The notes beneath the pieces are model-generated. The model was not told where the DNA came from. It saw only the letters and a program-made list of their open reading frames with translations, and did no database searches. Positions 25,025 to 34,443 of a stretch of DNA of 64,000 nucleotides are shown piece after piece. Each line of letters begins with the position of its first letter. Position 1 is the stretch's first letter. A program made the translations under genes and the position numbers. This DNA comes from Rhizobium hidalgonense (lineage in GTDB: Bacteria > Pseudomonadota > Alphaproteobacteria > Rhizobiales > Rhizobiaceae), in NCBI RefSeq assembly GCF_002914525.1, contig NZ_LODW01000052.1:1-64000 (forward strand). The letters run 5' to 3'.

Positions 25025-25861
25025 ATGCAGATCGACGTGAGACACGCCTCCCATCCCGAGGCTGTGCGCAATTTCGACACCGAAACGCTGCGGCGTCACT
25101 TTCTGGTCGAGACCATCTTTGCGGGCGGCGAGATCCGGCTGACCTATTCCCATTACGACCGCATGGTCATCGGCGGCGCCACGCCGCTCGGCCCCGGCCT
25201 GACGCTGACGGCGCCGACGGCGATCGGCCAGGAAACCTTTCTTGCCGAGCGTGAACTCGGGGCGCTGAACATCGGCGGCGCCGGCCGCATCATCGTCGAC
25301 GGCACCAGTTACGATCTTGCCAAATATGATTGCCTCTATGTCGGTAGGGGCGCCAAGGACATCAGCTTCGAGAGCGCCGATGCCGCCAATCCGGCAAAGT
25401 TCTATCTGGTTTCGACGCCGGCGCATCAGACGCATCCGACCGTGCTGCTCACCCGCGAAAAGGCCCGTCACCTGACGCCGGGCGAAGCTGCGACGGCCAA
25501 CAAGCGGTCGATCTACCAGTTCATCCACCCGGAAGTCTGCCAGTCCTGCCAGCTCACCCTTGGTTTCACCATGATCGAGCCCGGCAGCGTCTGGAACACC
25601 ATGCCGGCCCATACGCATGACCGGCGCATGGAAGCCTATCTCTATTTCGATCTCGAAGCCGACCAGCGTGTCTTCCACTTCATGGGCGAGCCGCAACAGA
25701 CCCGGCATATGCTTGTCGCCAACGAGCAGGCGGTTATCTCGCCGCCCTGGTCGATCCATTCGGGCGCCGGCACCAAAAATTACAGCTTCATCTGGGCGAT
25801 GGCCGGCGACAATAAGAGCTTCACCGACATGGATCATATCGCCATTGCGGATCTGAGGTGA
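25025..25861 (+). CDS. kduI: 5-dehydro-4-deoxy-D-glucuronate isomerase
   Basis: A 278-residue cupin-fold isomerase, the normal KduI length. It converts 5-keto-4-deoxyuronate, from pectin or other uronate oligomers, to 2,5-diketo-3-deoxygluconate in the cytoplasm. The zinc-binding region NTMPAHTHDRRMEAYLYFD contains the two His and Glu ligands, and a later His lies in FHFMGEPQQTRHM. The N terminus (RHASHPEAVRNFDTETLRRH) is typical. GAGGAAATTCGCC precedes the ATG. It is followed at once by kduD; both are probably repressed by the GntR regulator downstream. Confidence 0.97.
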   Translation: MQIDVRHASHPEAVRNFDTETLRRHFLVETIFAGGEIRLTYSHYDRMVIGGATPLGPGLTLTAPTAIGQETFLAERELGALNIGGAGRIIVDGTSYDLAKYDCLYVGRGAKDISFESADAANPAKFYLVSTPAHQTHPTVLLTREKARHLTPGEAATANKRSIYQFIHPEVCQSCQLTLGFTMIEPGSVWNTMPAHTHDRRMEAYLYFDLEADQRVFHFMGEPQQTRHMLVANEQAVISPPWSIHSGAGTKNYSFIWAMAGDNKSFTDMDHIAIADLR

Positions 25862-25866
25862 GCCCC

Positions 25867-26622
25867 GTGGCAAATCCCTTCGACCTTTGCGGAAAAACCG
25901 CCGTCGTCACCGGCGCCAATACCGGCATCGGCCAGGCGATTGCGGCGGCGCTGGCCGAAGCCGGCGCCGCTATCGTCGCCGTCGGGCGCTCCTCAATGGA
26001 CGAAACCGAGGCGCTGGTGAAGGAGGCGGGAAGCCGCTTTCATGTCGTCAAGGCCGATCTCGCCACCATCGAGCCGGTCAAGGGGATCGTCGACGAGACG
26101 ATCCAGACCTTCGGCGGCCTCGACATCCTCGTCAACAATGCCGGCATCATCCGCCGCGCCGATGCGCTCGACTTCACCGAGGAAGACTGGGACGCTGTGA
26201 TCGACGTCAACCTGAAGACGGCCTTTTTCCTGTCGCAGGCGGCCGGCCGCCACATGGTCGAGAAGGGCAGGGGCAAGATCATCAACATCGCCTCGCTGCT
26301 CTCCTTCCAAGGCGGCATCCGCATCCCGTCCTATACCGCCTCGAAAAGCGGGCTTGCCGGACTGACCAAGCTGCTTGCCTGCGAATGGGCCGGCAAGGGC
26401 GTCAACGTGAACGCCATTGCGCCGGGTTATTTCGTCACAAACAACACCACGGCGTTGCGTGAGGATGCCGACCGCAATGCCGCCATCCTTGCTCGTATTC
26501 CGGCCGGGCGCTGGGGCACGCCTGCCGAACTCGGCGGCGCCGCCGTGTTCCTGGCCTCGTCGGCCTCCGACTACGTGCATGGAACGGTGCTGCCGGTCGA
26601 CGGCGGCTGGCTGGCGCGGTGA
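25867..26622 (+). CDS. kduD: 2-dehydro-3-deoxy-D-gluconate 5-dehydrogenase
   Basis: A 251-residue SDR that reduces 2,5-diketo-3-deoxygluconate to 2-keto-3-deoxygluconate. TGANTGIGQAIA lies near residue 15, NNAGII near 90, the catalytic Ser in NIASLLSFQGG and YTASKSGLAG with the catalytic Tyr and Lys. The C terminus (VHGTVLPVDGGWLAR) is KduD-like. GTG 25867 is used, with GAGG eight bases upstream; another GTG at 25858 overlaps the kduI stop but has no ribosome site. With kduI it forms the 5-keto-4-deoxyuronate branch that feeds KDG into Entner-Doudoroff metabolism. Confidence 0.93.
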   Translation: MANPFDLCGKTAVVTGANTGIGQAIAAALAEAGAAIVAVGRSSMDETEALVKEAGSRFHVVKADLATIEPVKGIVDETIQTFGGLDILVNNAGIIRRADALDFTEEDWDAVIDVNLKTAFFLSQAAGRHMVEKGRGKIINIASLLSFQGGIRIPSYTASKSGLAGLTKLLACEWAGKGVNVNAIAPGYFVTNNTTALREDADRNAAILARIPAGRWGTPAELGGAAVFLASSASDYVHGTVLPVDGGWLAR

Positions 26623-26650
26623 TGCGGCCCCGACCGACGACTGAATAAAT

Positions 26651-26684
26651 CAGCGCCGCACCTCTGAAGAGACGCGCGGCGCTG
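26651..26684. terminator. Hairpin after kduD
   Basis: CAGCGCCGC pairs with GCGGCGCTG around a 16-base loop, 29 bases after the kduD stop. No T-run. It resembles the hairpin half of the RIME elements elsewhere in the window. Confidence 0.5.
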
Positions 26685-26791
26685 TCGCAGTGAGCTGCCA
26701 TGACCGACATCATTTTGCCTTTGCCGCCGGCATGCGTTAGCAAAAGCATAGCGGCCGGCGCAGCCGCATCGACAGGCGGGATCAGACAGGG

Positions 26792-27535
26792 ATGACGGAC
26801 AGAGACAAGGCGGTCACCACCACTCGGCAGCCACCGAACCTGCGCAGCGGCCTTGCCGATATGTTGACGGCGCAGATCGAGTCCGGCGACCTGAAGCCCG
26901 GCCAGCGCCTGCCGACCGAGCTGGCGATCATGCGGGCGACCGGCGTCAGCCGGACGATCGTTCGCGAAGCGCTTGCGACGCTGCGCGCCAAGGGGCTGAT
27001 CACCACGCGGCAAGGTCTTGGAGCCTTCGTCTCGAACGATCCGACCGCGAGATCCTTCTCGATCATTCCGAACGACCTGCAGTCGATCGACGAGGTCTTG
27101 CGCGTGCTGGAGCTGCGCATGGGGGTCGAATACGAAGCCGCCGGTCTTGCCGCGCTGCGGCGCAGGCAGGAAGATCTCGACCGCATGCAGGATCGCCTCG
27201 ATGCCCTCGACAAGGCGCTCGAAGAGGGCGGATACGGCGCACAGGAGGATTGCGCCTTTCACCGGTCCATTCTGGTCGCGACGCAGAATTCCTATTACAG
27301 CCGCCTGTTCGATACGTTCGGCGATATCATGGTGCCGCGGCAATGGGCCCGCCTGGACAAGATGACATCGGCCGAGCGCAAGCGCCATGCGGCGCGCATG
27401 CGCCGGGAACATCACGCCATATTCACGGCGATCCGCAACAGTGACGAGGCTGCGGCGCGCCGCGCCATCCGCAGCCACCTGTCGAAGAGCGCCGCCCGCT
27501 TCGAAGAGCTGCGCGACGCCAGTATTTCGTCCTGA
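26792..27535 (+). CDS. GntR-family regulator, FadR/FCD subfamily
   Basis: A 247-residue repressor-like protein. The N-terminal winged helix (residues 15-80) reads SGDLKPGQRLPTELAIMRAT, then VSRTIVREALATLRAKGLI. The C-terminal FCD domain (95-240) has the metal-ligand pattern Asp/His: ELRMGVEYEAAGLAA, EDCAFHRSI, MRREHHAIFTAI and RRAIRSHL. FCD regulators of uronate pathways (UxuR, ExuR) bind sugar-acid ligands. The position behind kduID and the TNGTNNNACNA site upstream of kduI make it a likely kdu repressor. Confidence 0.88.
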   Translation: MTDRDKAVTTTRQPPNLRSGLADMLTAQIESGDLKPGQRLPTELAIMRATGVSRTIVREALATLRAKGLITTRQGLGAFVSNDPTARSFSIIPNDLQSIDEVLRVLELRMGVEYEAAGLAALRRRQEDLDRMQDRLDALDKALEEGGYGAQEDCAFHRSILVATQNSYYSRLFDTFGDIMVPRQWARLDKMTSAERKRHAARMRREHHAIFTAIRNSDEAAARRAIRSHLSKSAARFEELRDASISS

Positions 27536-27539
27536 ACCG

Positions 27540-30500
27540 TTACGACTTGGCCTTCGGCCGCAGCAGCCGTCTCCAGCCGGCGTGATCCGTCTGCAGATCG
27601 ACGGAGGCGTGAACCGCTGGCAGAAGCGGTTTGCGCTGGCGCCGGCCGAAGCGCCGTTTGAAGCCCAGGATATTTTCGAGGAAGCTTCTGGTGAAAAGCC
27701 CGGGGCCGCTTGAATAGATGCGCCATCCGCCGTCGACCGCGATCTTCCCCGCCTTGACGCGCTTCCAATCGGCAGCGGCCTGATAGCGGTCAGGGAAAGC
27801 CGCGTCGCTGCTGCTGAAATAGGTGTTGCGCTGGCGCAGCGAAGCATTCGGCAGCGCATTGGTGACGGCAATCGGGTTGACGACTGATATCGCCTTCCAG
27901 AGCTCATCCGCCTCGGCATCGAGGGCCAGCGTTTCGCAGTAGCGCAGATGGGCATGCACATACATCAGCCCGATCTCACGGCCGAAGAAGGATGAGGATT
28001 CGGCGCGGCGAAACAGCGTCTCGGGTCCACCGGCATAGGTCGCGGGCTTTTCCATCAGCCGCACGCCGTCTGGAAAGAGCAGATGCTTCTTGATCAACTT
28101 CATATGATCCTGTCTCTGCGCCGGCGTGAATAGCCGGCCGAGCATCGCCTGCGTCATCGAGATCAGCGAGAAAGAGAGGCTGGTGCGCCGGTCGCTCGGG
28201 TGCAACAGCAATTCGACGCCGTCATGGGCGGGATCGAAGATGCCGTAGCCGGCAACAACGCCGTCCCGGATGAGATGACGGTTGAAATCCCGGCGCATCG
28301 CCGTGGCGACCTTCCGGAGGGCCTTGGCCTTATCGCCGTGGCCGAGGCGGCGCTGGATTGCGGAATAACGGACGATCTGCTCGTAGAGCAGGGCAACGGT
28401 CCAGCTGCTGACCATCCAGTCGCGCAGATGCGGATCGGCCGGCTGCAGGGAATCGTTCCAGTCTCCCTCGCCATAGCGGATCAGATGCGTTCCCGGGATG
28501 AAGCGTTCGCGGACGGTATCGAGCAGCTTTTCCACATGGATGGCGATGGTGCTCGCCTTCTCGGACTTCTGCATAGTCTTTTCGTCGCGCCACGAGACCC
28601 TCTCGTCGAGGACGGCGAGATCGCCGGTCGCTTCGATATAGTCGCAGAGCGCCTTCAGCGGCCAGACGACGATATCGCCATGGCTGTCGCCCGCCCGGAT
28701 ATTGGCATAGGGCTCCAGCATGAACCATTGCGGCCAGTCGCCGTCTTTCAGATATTGTTCGCTGAAGACGGTTTTCAGCACCTCTTTGGCCTCGCGATCA
28801 TGCTCATAGGCGAGCAGGAATTCGATCGGGCCCTGGCAGGCATCGCGTGTACCCCAGGCTGCACCCGTATATTGCTCCAGACCGTGCGGCACGCTCAGAT
28901 GCACGATCGCATCATGCGCTAGCCAGGGCAGGAGGGCCGTCTGCGCGGTAAGGTCGGGCGAAGTGCTGTCGATCGTCAGACCGCGCACGGCGTTGCGCCA
29001 GAATGTCGATGCCGGCGCAAGCATTGCTGCATCGGTCACACCGGCTTCATAACGCTCTGCCAGCCGCTCGGCTTCTTCAGCATCGGTCATCGAGCCGACA
29101 ACGGCAAAAGAGAGCGCCTGCGTCGGCCGGGAACGCAGGGCGACGAAGGCGCCGTCGCGAGCAATGCCGTCGGTATAAAGCAGTTCGTCACCGCCGATCT
29201 CTTCGATGGCATCGGGCGTCGAACTCACCAGCCAATAGCCGGCATCGGGATAACGCTCGCCCCAGAGCCAGGCAGGATCCGGCCGGAAATGGATGCGTTT
29301 GCCTGATCTATCGAATTCGATCTGCCCGCCGGCATCATATTCGCGCTCGCCGAGCACGACATTACCGAACACCAGGAAGCGGCACGCCTTACCCTCGACG
29401 GACACGGTCCAATGCATCGCCGCATCCTCGCCGGAGACGACCGCCGTTACGGTGATCGTGCGGTCCGCGCACTTGTAGATCCAGCGGCAGTCGCTGAGGC
29501 CCATTTCGAAAGCCGACGGCACCGCCAGCAGCTGCCAGCCGGCGCCGACATCGGCCATGATGCGCAAGCCGCTGGCGCGCGTCAGGTTGTAGGGGTCGCG
29601 GGAGACGGAAAAGAGCTTGTGGAAGGAGGTGTTGCCGATCGTCAGTTGCGCGGCGAAAATGCCCTGCATCCAGCAGGTCGCGGCAAGTGTCCTATCGTCG
29701 AGCAGCATGTTCTGGCCGCTGCGCACGATCGCGCCGTGGCGGCGCGCCACCAAAAGTTCCTTTTCGCGCAGGACGACGTGGCGGTTCAGGGCGCCATCCG
29801 GCACGAAAAACGACAGCAGCTTTCCGTCGGCGCGCTCTTCCAGGCTCCGCTCGGGATAGAGCTGGCCGATTGCCTTTTTGTCCAGCGCCTCGACCTTCAG
29901 CAAGGCAGCATCCTGGAGCAGGCTGCGGACAGGCGCCGTCTCTGCGAGATCGTCAGCTGCGCTCTCCAGGCCCGCAAGCCCGTCGAGCCTTGACAGGTCG
30001 TCATCATCAGACGCTTCGGGGTGATCGGTGGCGAAGATGGCGAAGAAGGTCGCCGTCGCGCCGCTTGCCGGATCGGAGAGCGATCGCGACTGGATGGCGG
30101 GACAGGCCGTCTCCTGCTGCCGCCGTTCGCTCGGCAGGCTGGTGCCGTAAGGGCCGACCAGCAGGTCGCCGTGGCGGTCTTTTGCCTGCACCAGCTGGAT
30201 TGCATCCGTGGCATAGGCAGCCGCACCATCGAGGCAACCCTGAACGAGCCAAGGATTGCGGCCGCCGCCCTGCTTGAGATTTTGCCGGTTCATCACCACG
30301 GGGCCGAATATCCGGTGATTAGCGATGTGGTGATCGACATATTGCGAGGCATAGGCCTCGCTGTTCATCAGGAAGCCGCGATCGCCAAGACCGACATCCT
30401 GGACCAGCACCAGATCCACCGGTACCGCTACCTCCTTGAGATGCTGGATCGAGACACGCCAGAACCAAGCAGTCTCGGAGGGATGCAGCGCCAGTCGGAC

Positions 30501-30827
30501 GTTGTAGCCGATATCGCCGGCTTCGCCGCTCCAGGAAAAGCTCGTCGCGTCATGCCCGAAGCCGCCATCGGCGCCCGGCCCGACAATTTCGACGACATCG
30601 GGCCTTTTGCCACCGACGCGCAGATAAAGCCGGCCGATGCCGCCGAACAAGGGCGAACCCTGGATCTGGTTGATCTGCACCGACCCCTTGTCGTCGGCAT
30701 ATTCGATCGCAAACAGCGTGCCGTTCGGCAGGGCCGATATCGACAGGCCGGAACCGTTGGCGATCGTCAACAGGCCAAGCTGTTCGCGTCGGGGCATTTG
30801 AAAACTGCGCTTGAGGTCCGGGACCAT
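27540..30827 (-). CDS. Large GH94-like glycoside phosphorylase
   Basis: About 1095 residues, no signal peptide. The first 500 residues look like the beta-sandwich domains that precede the catalytic barrel in cellobiose-phosphorylase-type enzymes. The (alpha/alpha)6 region follows from about 640, with TRDACQGPIEFLLAY, WPQWF and, near residue 787, GEGDWNDSLQ, the counterpart of the GDWND general-acid motif of GH94. Length and layout are near 1,2-beta-oligoglucan phosphorylases (about 1100 residues), so phosphorolysis of a beta-glucan oligosaccharide is the best guess. ATG 30827 is chosen; a TTG eight codons earlier is possible. The stop is four bases from the convergent GntR gene. Confidence 0.65.
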   Translation of the reverse strand: MVPDLKRSFQMPRREQLGLLTIANGSGLSISALPNGTLFAIEYADDKGSVQINQIQGSPLFGGIGRLYLRVGGKRPDVVEIVGPGADGGFGHDATSFSWSGEAGDIGYNVRLALHPSETAWFWRVSIQHLKEVAVPVDLVLVQDVGLGDRGFLMNSEAYASQYVDHHIANHRIFGPVVMNRQNLKQGGGRNPWLVQGCLDGAAAYATDAIQLVQAKDRHGDLLVGPYGTSLPSERRQQETACPAIQSRSLSDPASGATATFFAIFATDHPEASDDDDLSRLDGLAGLESAADDLAETAPVRSLLQDAALLKVEALDKKAIGQLYPERSLEERADGKLLSFFVPDGALNRHVVLREKELLVARRHGAIVRSGQNMLLDDRTLAATCWMQGIFAAQLTIGNTSFHKLFSVSRDPYNLTRASGLRIMADVGAGWQLLAVPSAFEMGLSDCRWIYKCADRTITVTAVVSGEDAAMHWTVSVEGKACRFLVFGNVVLGEREYDAGGQIEFDRSGKRIHFRPDPAWLWGERYPDAGYWLVSSTPDAIEEIGGDELLYTDGIARDGAFVALRSRPTQALSFAVVGSMTDAEEAERLAERYEAGVTDAAMLAPASTFWRNAVRGLTIDSTSPDLTAQTALLPWLAHDAIVHLSVPHGLEQYTGAAWGTRDACQGPIEFLLAYEHDREAKEVLKTVFSEQYLKDGDWPQWFMLEPYANIRAGDSHGDIVVWPLKALCDYIEATGDLAVLDERVSWRDEKTMQKSEKASTIAIHVEKLLDTVRERFIPGTHLIRYGEGDWNDSLQPADPHLRDWMVSSWTVALLYEQIVRYSAIQRRLGHGDKAKALRKVATAMRRDFNRHLIRDGVVAGYGIFDPAHDGVELLLHPSDRRTSLSFSLISMTQAMLGRLFTPAQRQDHMKLIKKHLLFPDGVRLMEKPATYAGGPETLFRRAESSSFFGREIGLMYVHAHLRYCETLALDAEADELWKAISVVNPIAVTNALPNASLRQRNTYFSSSDAAFPDRYQAAADWKRVKAGKIAVDGGWRIYSSGPGLFTRSFLENILGFKRRFGRRQRKPLLPAVHASVDLQTDHAGWRRLLRPKAKS

Positions 30828-30931
30828 TGATATCTCGTGGATTCGTTTCAAAGGGGAACTGGAGGATGACGCAAATGATTGAGAGAAATCTTAGCGGCGA
30901 TCCGGAGATCGGCAAGCTGTCGCGACGGGTT

Positions 30932-32470
30932 TCACGTCAATGCCGGCCGCTTCGCGAAGGGTATGCAAAGCAGGGCGCAGCCAGTCAGAATGGCGACGAC
31001 CAGCCAGGCCTCGTTGATCGCCTGAACGCTTGCCGCGGTCTGGACGAGAGGGTCAAGCATCGCCGTCGCATCGGCATCGAAGCTGCCGCTATGACTTGAG
31101 ACGATCTCCGCCGGCGCGCCGACAAATGCCGCAGTACCGAGGTCGCCGGCTTGAAGACGTGCCCAGAGGTTTTGGCCGAGTGGTTCCGAACGGGTGTAGA
31201 TGATGGTGTCGATGAGCGCGATGCCGATCGCGCCACCGAGATTGCGCATCAGATTGAAAAGGCCGCTGGCATCGGGAATGCGGTCTGGCGGAAGCGTGCC
31301 GAGCGCCAGCCGCGTCGGCGGCAGCAGGCAGAACATGATGGCGACGCCGCGCACGATCTGCGGCCAGAACATCGCGTCATAATCCGAACGCGGATCCTGA
31401 AAGGCGCTCATGCCGACGCCGATCGCAAACAGGGCAAAACCGATAGCCGACAGCAGCCGCGCATCCATGCGCTTCTCCAGCGCCACCGCGACCGGTGCCG
31501 TGACCAGTTGGGCGATGCCGGTGACCAGCATCGTCATGCCGATTTCGAGCGCGTCATGGCCTCTGACGAAAGCGAGAAAAACCGGCATCAGATAGACCGA
31601 GCCGAACAGGCCGATGCCGAGCACGAAGCTTAAGGTCGAGCCGACGAGAAAATTCCGATCGGCGAAATTGCCGAGATCGACAATCGGCCGGCGCCGGCGC
31701 AGCGATCGTGCGATGAATATACCGCCCGATGCCAGGCAGATCGCCAGCAGGCTCAGCACATAGGCCGAGGTCCAGCCGCTGGTCGGCGCCTCTTTCAGGC
31801 TGAGCTCCAGGCTCGTCAGTGCGGTTGCCATCAACAGAAGCGACAGACCGTCGAGATGCCGGAGTTCGGAGGGATCGACGGCCTGCCTCGGCAGGAAGCG
31901 TGCCGCCAGGATGGCCGAGGCGATGCCCGGAGGGATGTTGATTAGGAACAGCCAGTGCCAGGAATAGGTCTCGGTCAGCCATCCGCCGACGATCGGCCCG
32001 ACGGTCGGCGCCAGCACTGCCAGCACGCCGGCGATTGTCGTTGCCAGCGCCTGCCGCTCATTGGGGAACAGGATGAACACGGCTGAAAACACCGAGGGGA
32101 TCAGGGTTCCGCCGGAAAAGCCCTGCAGCACCCGCCAGGCCACCAGCTCGCCGAAGCTGCTGCTGGCCGCGCAACCGGCCGAAGCCGTCACAAACAGACC
32201 GATGGCGGTGACGAACAGCCATCGCATCGTCAGCAGCCGCGTCAACAGGCCGGTCAGTGGGATCGCCACCACTTCGGCGATGAGATAGGCCGTCTGGATC
32301 CAGCTCATCTGATCCGGGCCGATATCCAGCGCCGACTGGATGGTCGGCAGCGATGTCGCCACCACCTGGACATCGAGGATCGCCATGAACATGCCGACGC
32401 ACATGGCAATGAAGCCGAGCCATACGATGGCGGGGTTTGCGTCGGGATGGGCAGGCTCAACTCGTTTCAT
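30932..32470 (-). CDS. DHA2-family MFS multidrug efflux transporter (EmrB/QacA type)
   Basis: A 512-residue inner-membrane protein with about 14 helices, as in the DHA2 family. Motif C/D1-type LDVQVVATSLPTIQSAL lies in helix 1, and IVGGWLTETYSWHWLFLINI carries the conserved antiporter segment. It pumps drugs or organic anions out with protons. ATG 32470 is used; the longer in-frame start at 32494 has no support. No membrane-fusion (EmrA) partner is adjacent. It is divergent from the peptide-type ABC operon. Confidence 0.9.
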   Translation of the reverse strand: MKRVEPAHPDANPAIVWLGFIAMCVGMFMAILDVQVVATSLPTIQSALDIGPDQMSWIQTAYLIAEVVAIPLTGLLTRLLTMRWLFVTAIGLFVTASAGCAASSSFGELVAWRVLQGFSGGTLIPSVFSAVFILFPNERQALATTIAGVLAVLAPTVGPIVGGWLTETYSWHWLFLINIPPGIASAILAARFLPRQAVDPSELRHLDGLSLLLMATALTSLELSLKEAPTSGWTSAYVLSLLAICLASGGIFIARSLRRRRPIVDLGNFADRNFLVGSTLSFVLGIGLFGSVYLMPVFLAFVRGHDALEIGMTMLVTGIAQLVTAPVAVALEKRMDARLLSAIGFALFAIGVGMSAFQDPRSDYDAMFWPQIVRGVAIMFCLLPPTRLALGTLPPDRIPDASGLFNLMRNLGGAIGIALIDTIIYTRSEPLGQNLWARLQAGDLGTAAFVGAPAEIVSSHSGSFDADATAMLDPLVQTAASVQAINEAWLVVAILTGCALLCIPFAKRPALT

Positions 32471-32653
32471 GCGATGGCCCCGCGCGCGCGGCATTTCTGC
32501 CCCGGTTGAGAATAGCGATCATGTTTGTGATCCAGACGATTGACATGTCAACCGGCATATCAGGGCAAAAGCATCACCGAATGCAATCGAGCCCGACCGG
32601 GAAGGCCAGGCTCGACGGCTTCGGATACGCCCGCAAAAATTTGAGATCGGCAA

Positions 32654-32703
32654 TTGACGGGCCTGCGGGAAACTGACTATCAATATTAAATCAATTTGAT
32701 TGA
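32654..32703 (+). promoter_or_regulatory. Candidate promoter and operator of the chitooligosaccharide-type ABC operon
   Basis: TTGACG (32654-32659) and TATCAA (32678-32683) with 18 bases between resemble -35 and -10 boxes. ATCAA-T-TTGAT (within 32692-32702) forms a small inverted repeat just downstream, a possible repressor site. The ATG of the first gene is at 32734. Confidence 0.45.
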
Positions 32704-32733
32704 CTCCAAAAATATAATGAGGGGAGCATTGGA

Positions 32734-34425
32734 ATGAGATCGAGCAAAAGCCTATTCCGCAGAATTTCCGTGCGTGCCGGCTGGGCGGCGGCGACCGCCC
32801 TGACGGCGCTCGTCGCTTTCGGGGCAGGCGGTGCCGCCGCTGAATCGGTGCTGACGATGCACATAGAGGAGCAGACCAGCTGGGTTCAGAACTTCAATCC
32901 GTTCGATCTGGCCGGCCGCCGGCAGAGCACGATGGATTTCATCTACGAGCCGCTGGTGATCTTCAATGCCGAGGATGGCGGCAAGCCGGTCTTCCGCCTG
33001 GCAACCGGCTATAAATTCTCCGAGGATATGAAATCGGTCACCTATACGCTGCGGCCCGATCTGAAATGGTCGGACGGCCAGCCGCTGACCTCGGCTGACG
33101 TGAAATATACGATCGATCTGATGCTGAAGAACGCCGCCCTCGACACGGTCGGCGTCGGCGAAACCGTTGCCTCGGTCGAGACGCCGTCGGCAACCGAGGT
33201 GAAGATCGATCTCAAGGCCGTCAACTCCGATTTCCCGGAAACGCTTGCCGATCTTGCCGTCGTTCCCGAGCATATCTGGAAGGACGTTTCCGATCCTGTC
33301 GCCTTCAAGAACGAGAAGCCGGTCGGTTCCGGCCCGATGACCGAACTGCGTCGCTTCACGCCGCAGGTCTACGAGCAGTGCCGCAACCCGAACTACTGGG
33401 ACGCCGCATCGTTGCATGTCGATTGCCTGAGGCTGCCGCAAATATCAGGCAACGACCAGATGCTCGCCATCCTGCCGGAGGGCAATATGGACTGGATCGG
33501 CTCCTTCATTCCGCAGATCGACAAGACCTTCGTGGCGCTCGATGCCGACCACAACGGCTATTGGCAGCCGCCGGCCGAAACTGTCGCCTTCCAAATGAAC
33601 TTCAAGAGCGGCAATGACGGCAACCTCGAGGCCTATAAGGACCTGAACTTCCGCCACGCCTTCAGCCTGGCCATGGATCGCAAGTCGATGGTCGATATTG
33701 CCGGCTTCGGCTATCCCGTCGTCAACGAGCATGCGACCGGCCTGCCGCCGCGCTTCGAGACCTGGCGCAACAAGGCGGCGGAGGGCGACAAGGACGCCTT
33801 CATGGGCTTCGATACCGAGAAGGCCAACAAGGTCCTCGACGATGCCGGCTACAAGAAAGGCGCCGACGGCTTCCGCACGACGCCGAGCGGCAAGCCGATC
33901 GCCTTCCCGATCATCGTTCCGAACGGCTGGACGGACTGGATCGATGCGGTGCAGATTGCCGTCGAAGGCCTGCGCGCCGCCGGCATCAATGCCTCGGTCG
34001 CCACCCCGGAATATGAACAATGGCGCAAGCAGATCATCGACGGCAGCTTCGAGGTCGTCATGAACTCCCGCGCCGACGGCGCGACGCCGTTCCGCGGCTA
34101 TTACCAGAGCCTGTCGACCGCCTATGGCGGGCGCATCACCGGCGCACCCTCGCGTTATTCGAACCCCAAGCTGGATGCGCTTTTCGATCAGTATCTGAAG
34201 GCGACGTCGGAGGACGATCACAAGAAGATCTTCAACGACATCCAGCTGCTTGTTGCCGATGACTTCCCCGCTGTGCCCGTCTTCAACGGCCCGACCTGGT
34301 ATCAGTTCTCCAGCAAACGTTTCACCGGCTGGGTCACAGACAAGGATCCGATCATGAATCCGGAGGATCATGACAATAACCGCATGCGCCTGATGCATCT
34401 GCTCCGTCTGAAGCCCGTCAGTTAA
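32734..34425 (+). CDS. ABC transporter substrate-binding protein, family 5
   Basis: A 563-residue extracytoplasmic binding protein with a signal peptide of about 36 residues (basic start, hydrophobic AATALTALVAFGAGGAAA, cut after AAA). The family-5 pattern is seen in TYTLRPDLKWSDGQPLTSAD near residue 105, the hallmark of OppA/DppA-like proteins, and NFRHAFSLAMDRKSM near 310. In other bacteria the same fold binds chitooligosaccharides or cellobiose. GAGGGGAGC precedes ATG 32734. It starts an operon of binding protein, two permeases, two ATPases and a GH20 enzyme. Confidence 0.9.
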   Translation: MRSSKSLFRRISVRAGWAAATALTALVAFGAGGAAAESVLTMHIEEQTSWVQNFNPFDLAGRRQSTMDFIYEPLVIFNAEDGGKPVFRLATGYKFSEDMKSVTYTLRPDLKWSDGQPLTSADVKYTIDLMLKNAALDTVGVGETVASVETPSATEVKIDLKAVNSDFPETLADLAVVPEHIWKDVSDPVAFKNEKPVGSGPMTELRRFTPQVYEQCRNPNYWDAASLHVDCLRLPQISGNDQMLAILPEGNMDWIGSFIPQIDKTFVALDADHNGYWQPPAETVAFQMNFKSGNDGNLEAYKDLNFRHAFSLAMDRKSMVDIAGFGYPVVNEHATGLPPRFETWRNKAAEGDKDAFMGFDTEKANKVLDDAGYKKGADGFRTTPSGKPIAFPIIVPNGWTDWIDAVQIAVEGLRAAGINASVATPEYEQWRKQIIDGSFEVVMNSRADGATPFRGYYQSLSTAYGGRITGAPSRYSNPKLDALFDQYLKATSEDDHKKIFNDIQLLVADDFPAVPVFNGPTWYQFSSKRFTGWVTDKDPIMNPEDHDNNRMRLMHLLRLKPVS

Positions 34426-34443
34426 GCCTCGCAGGGAGCGGAC

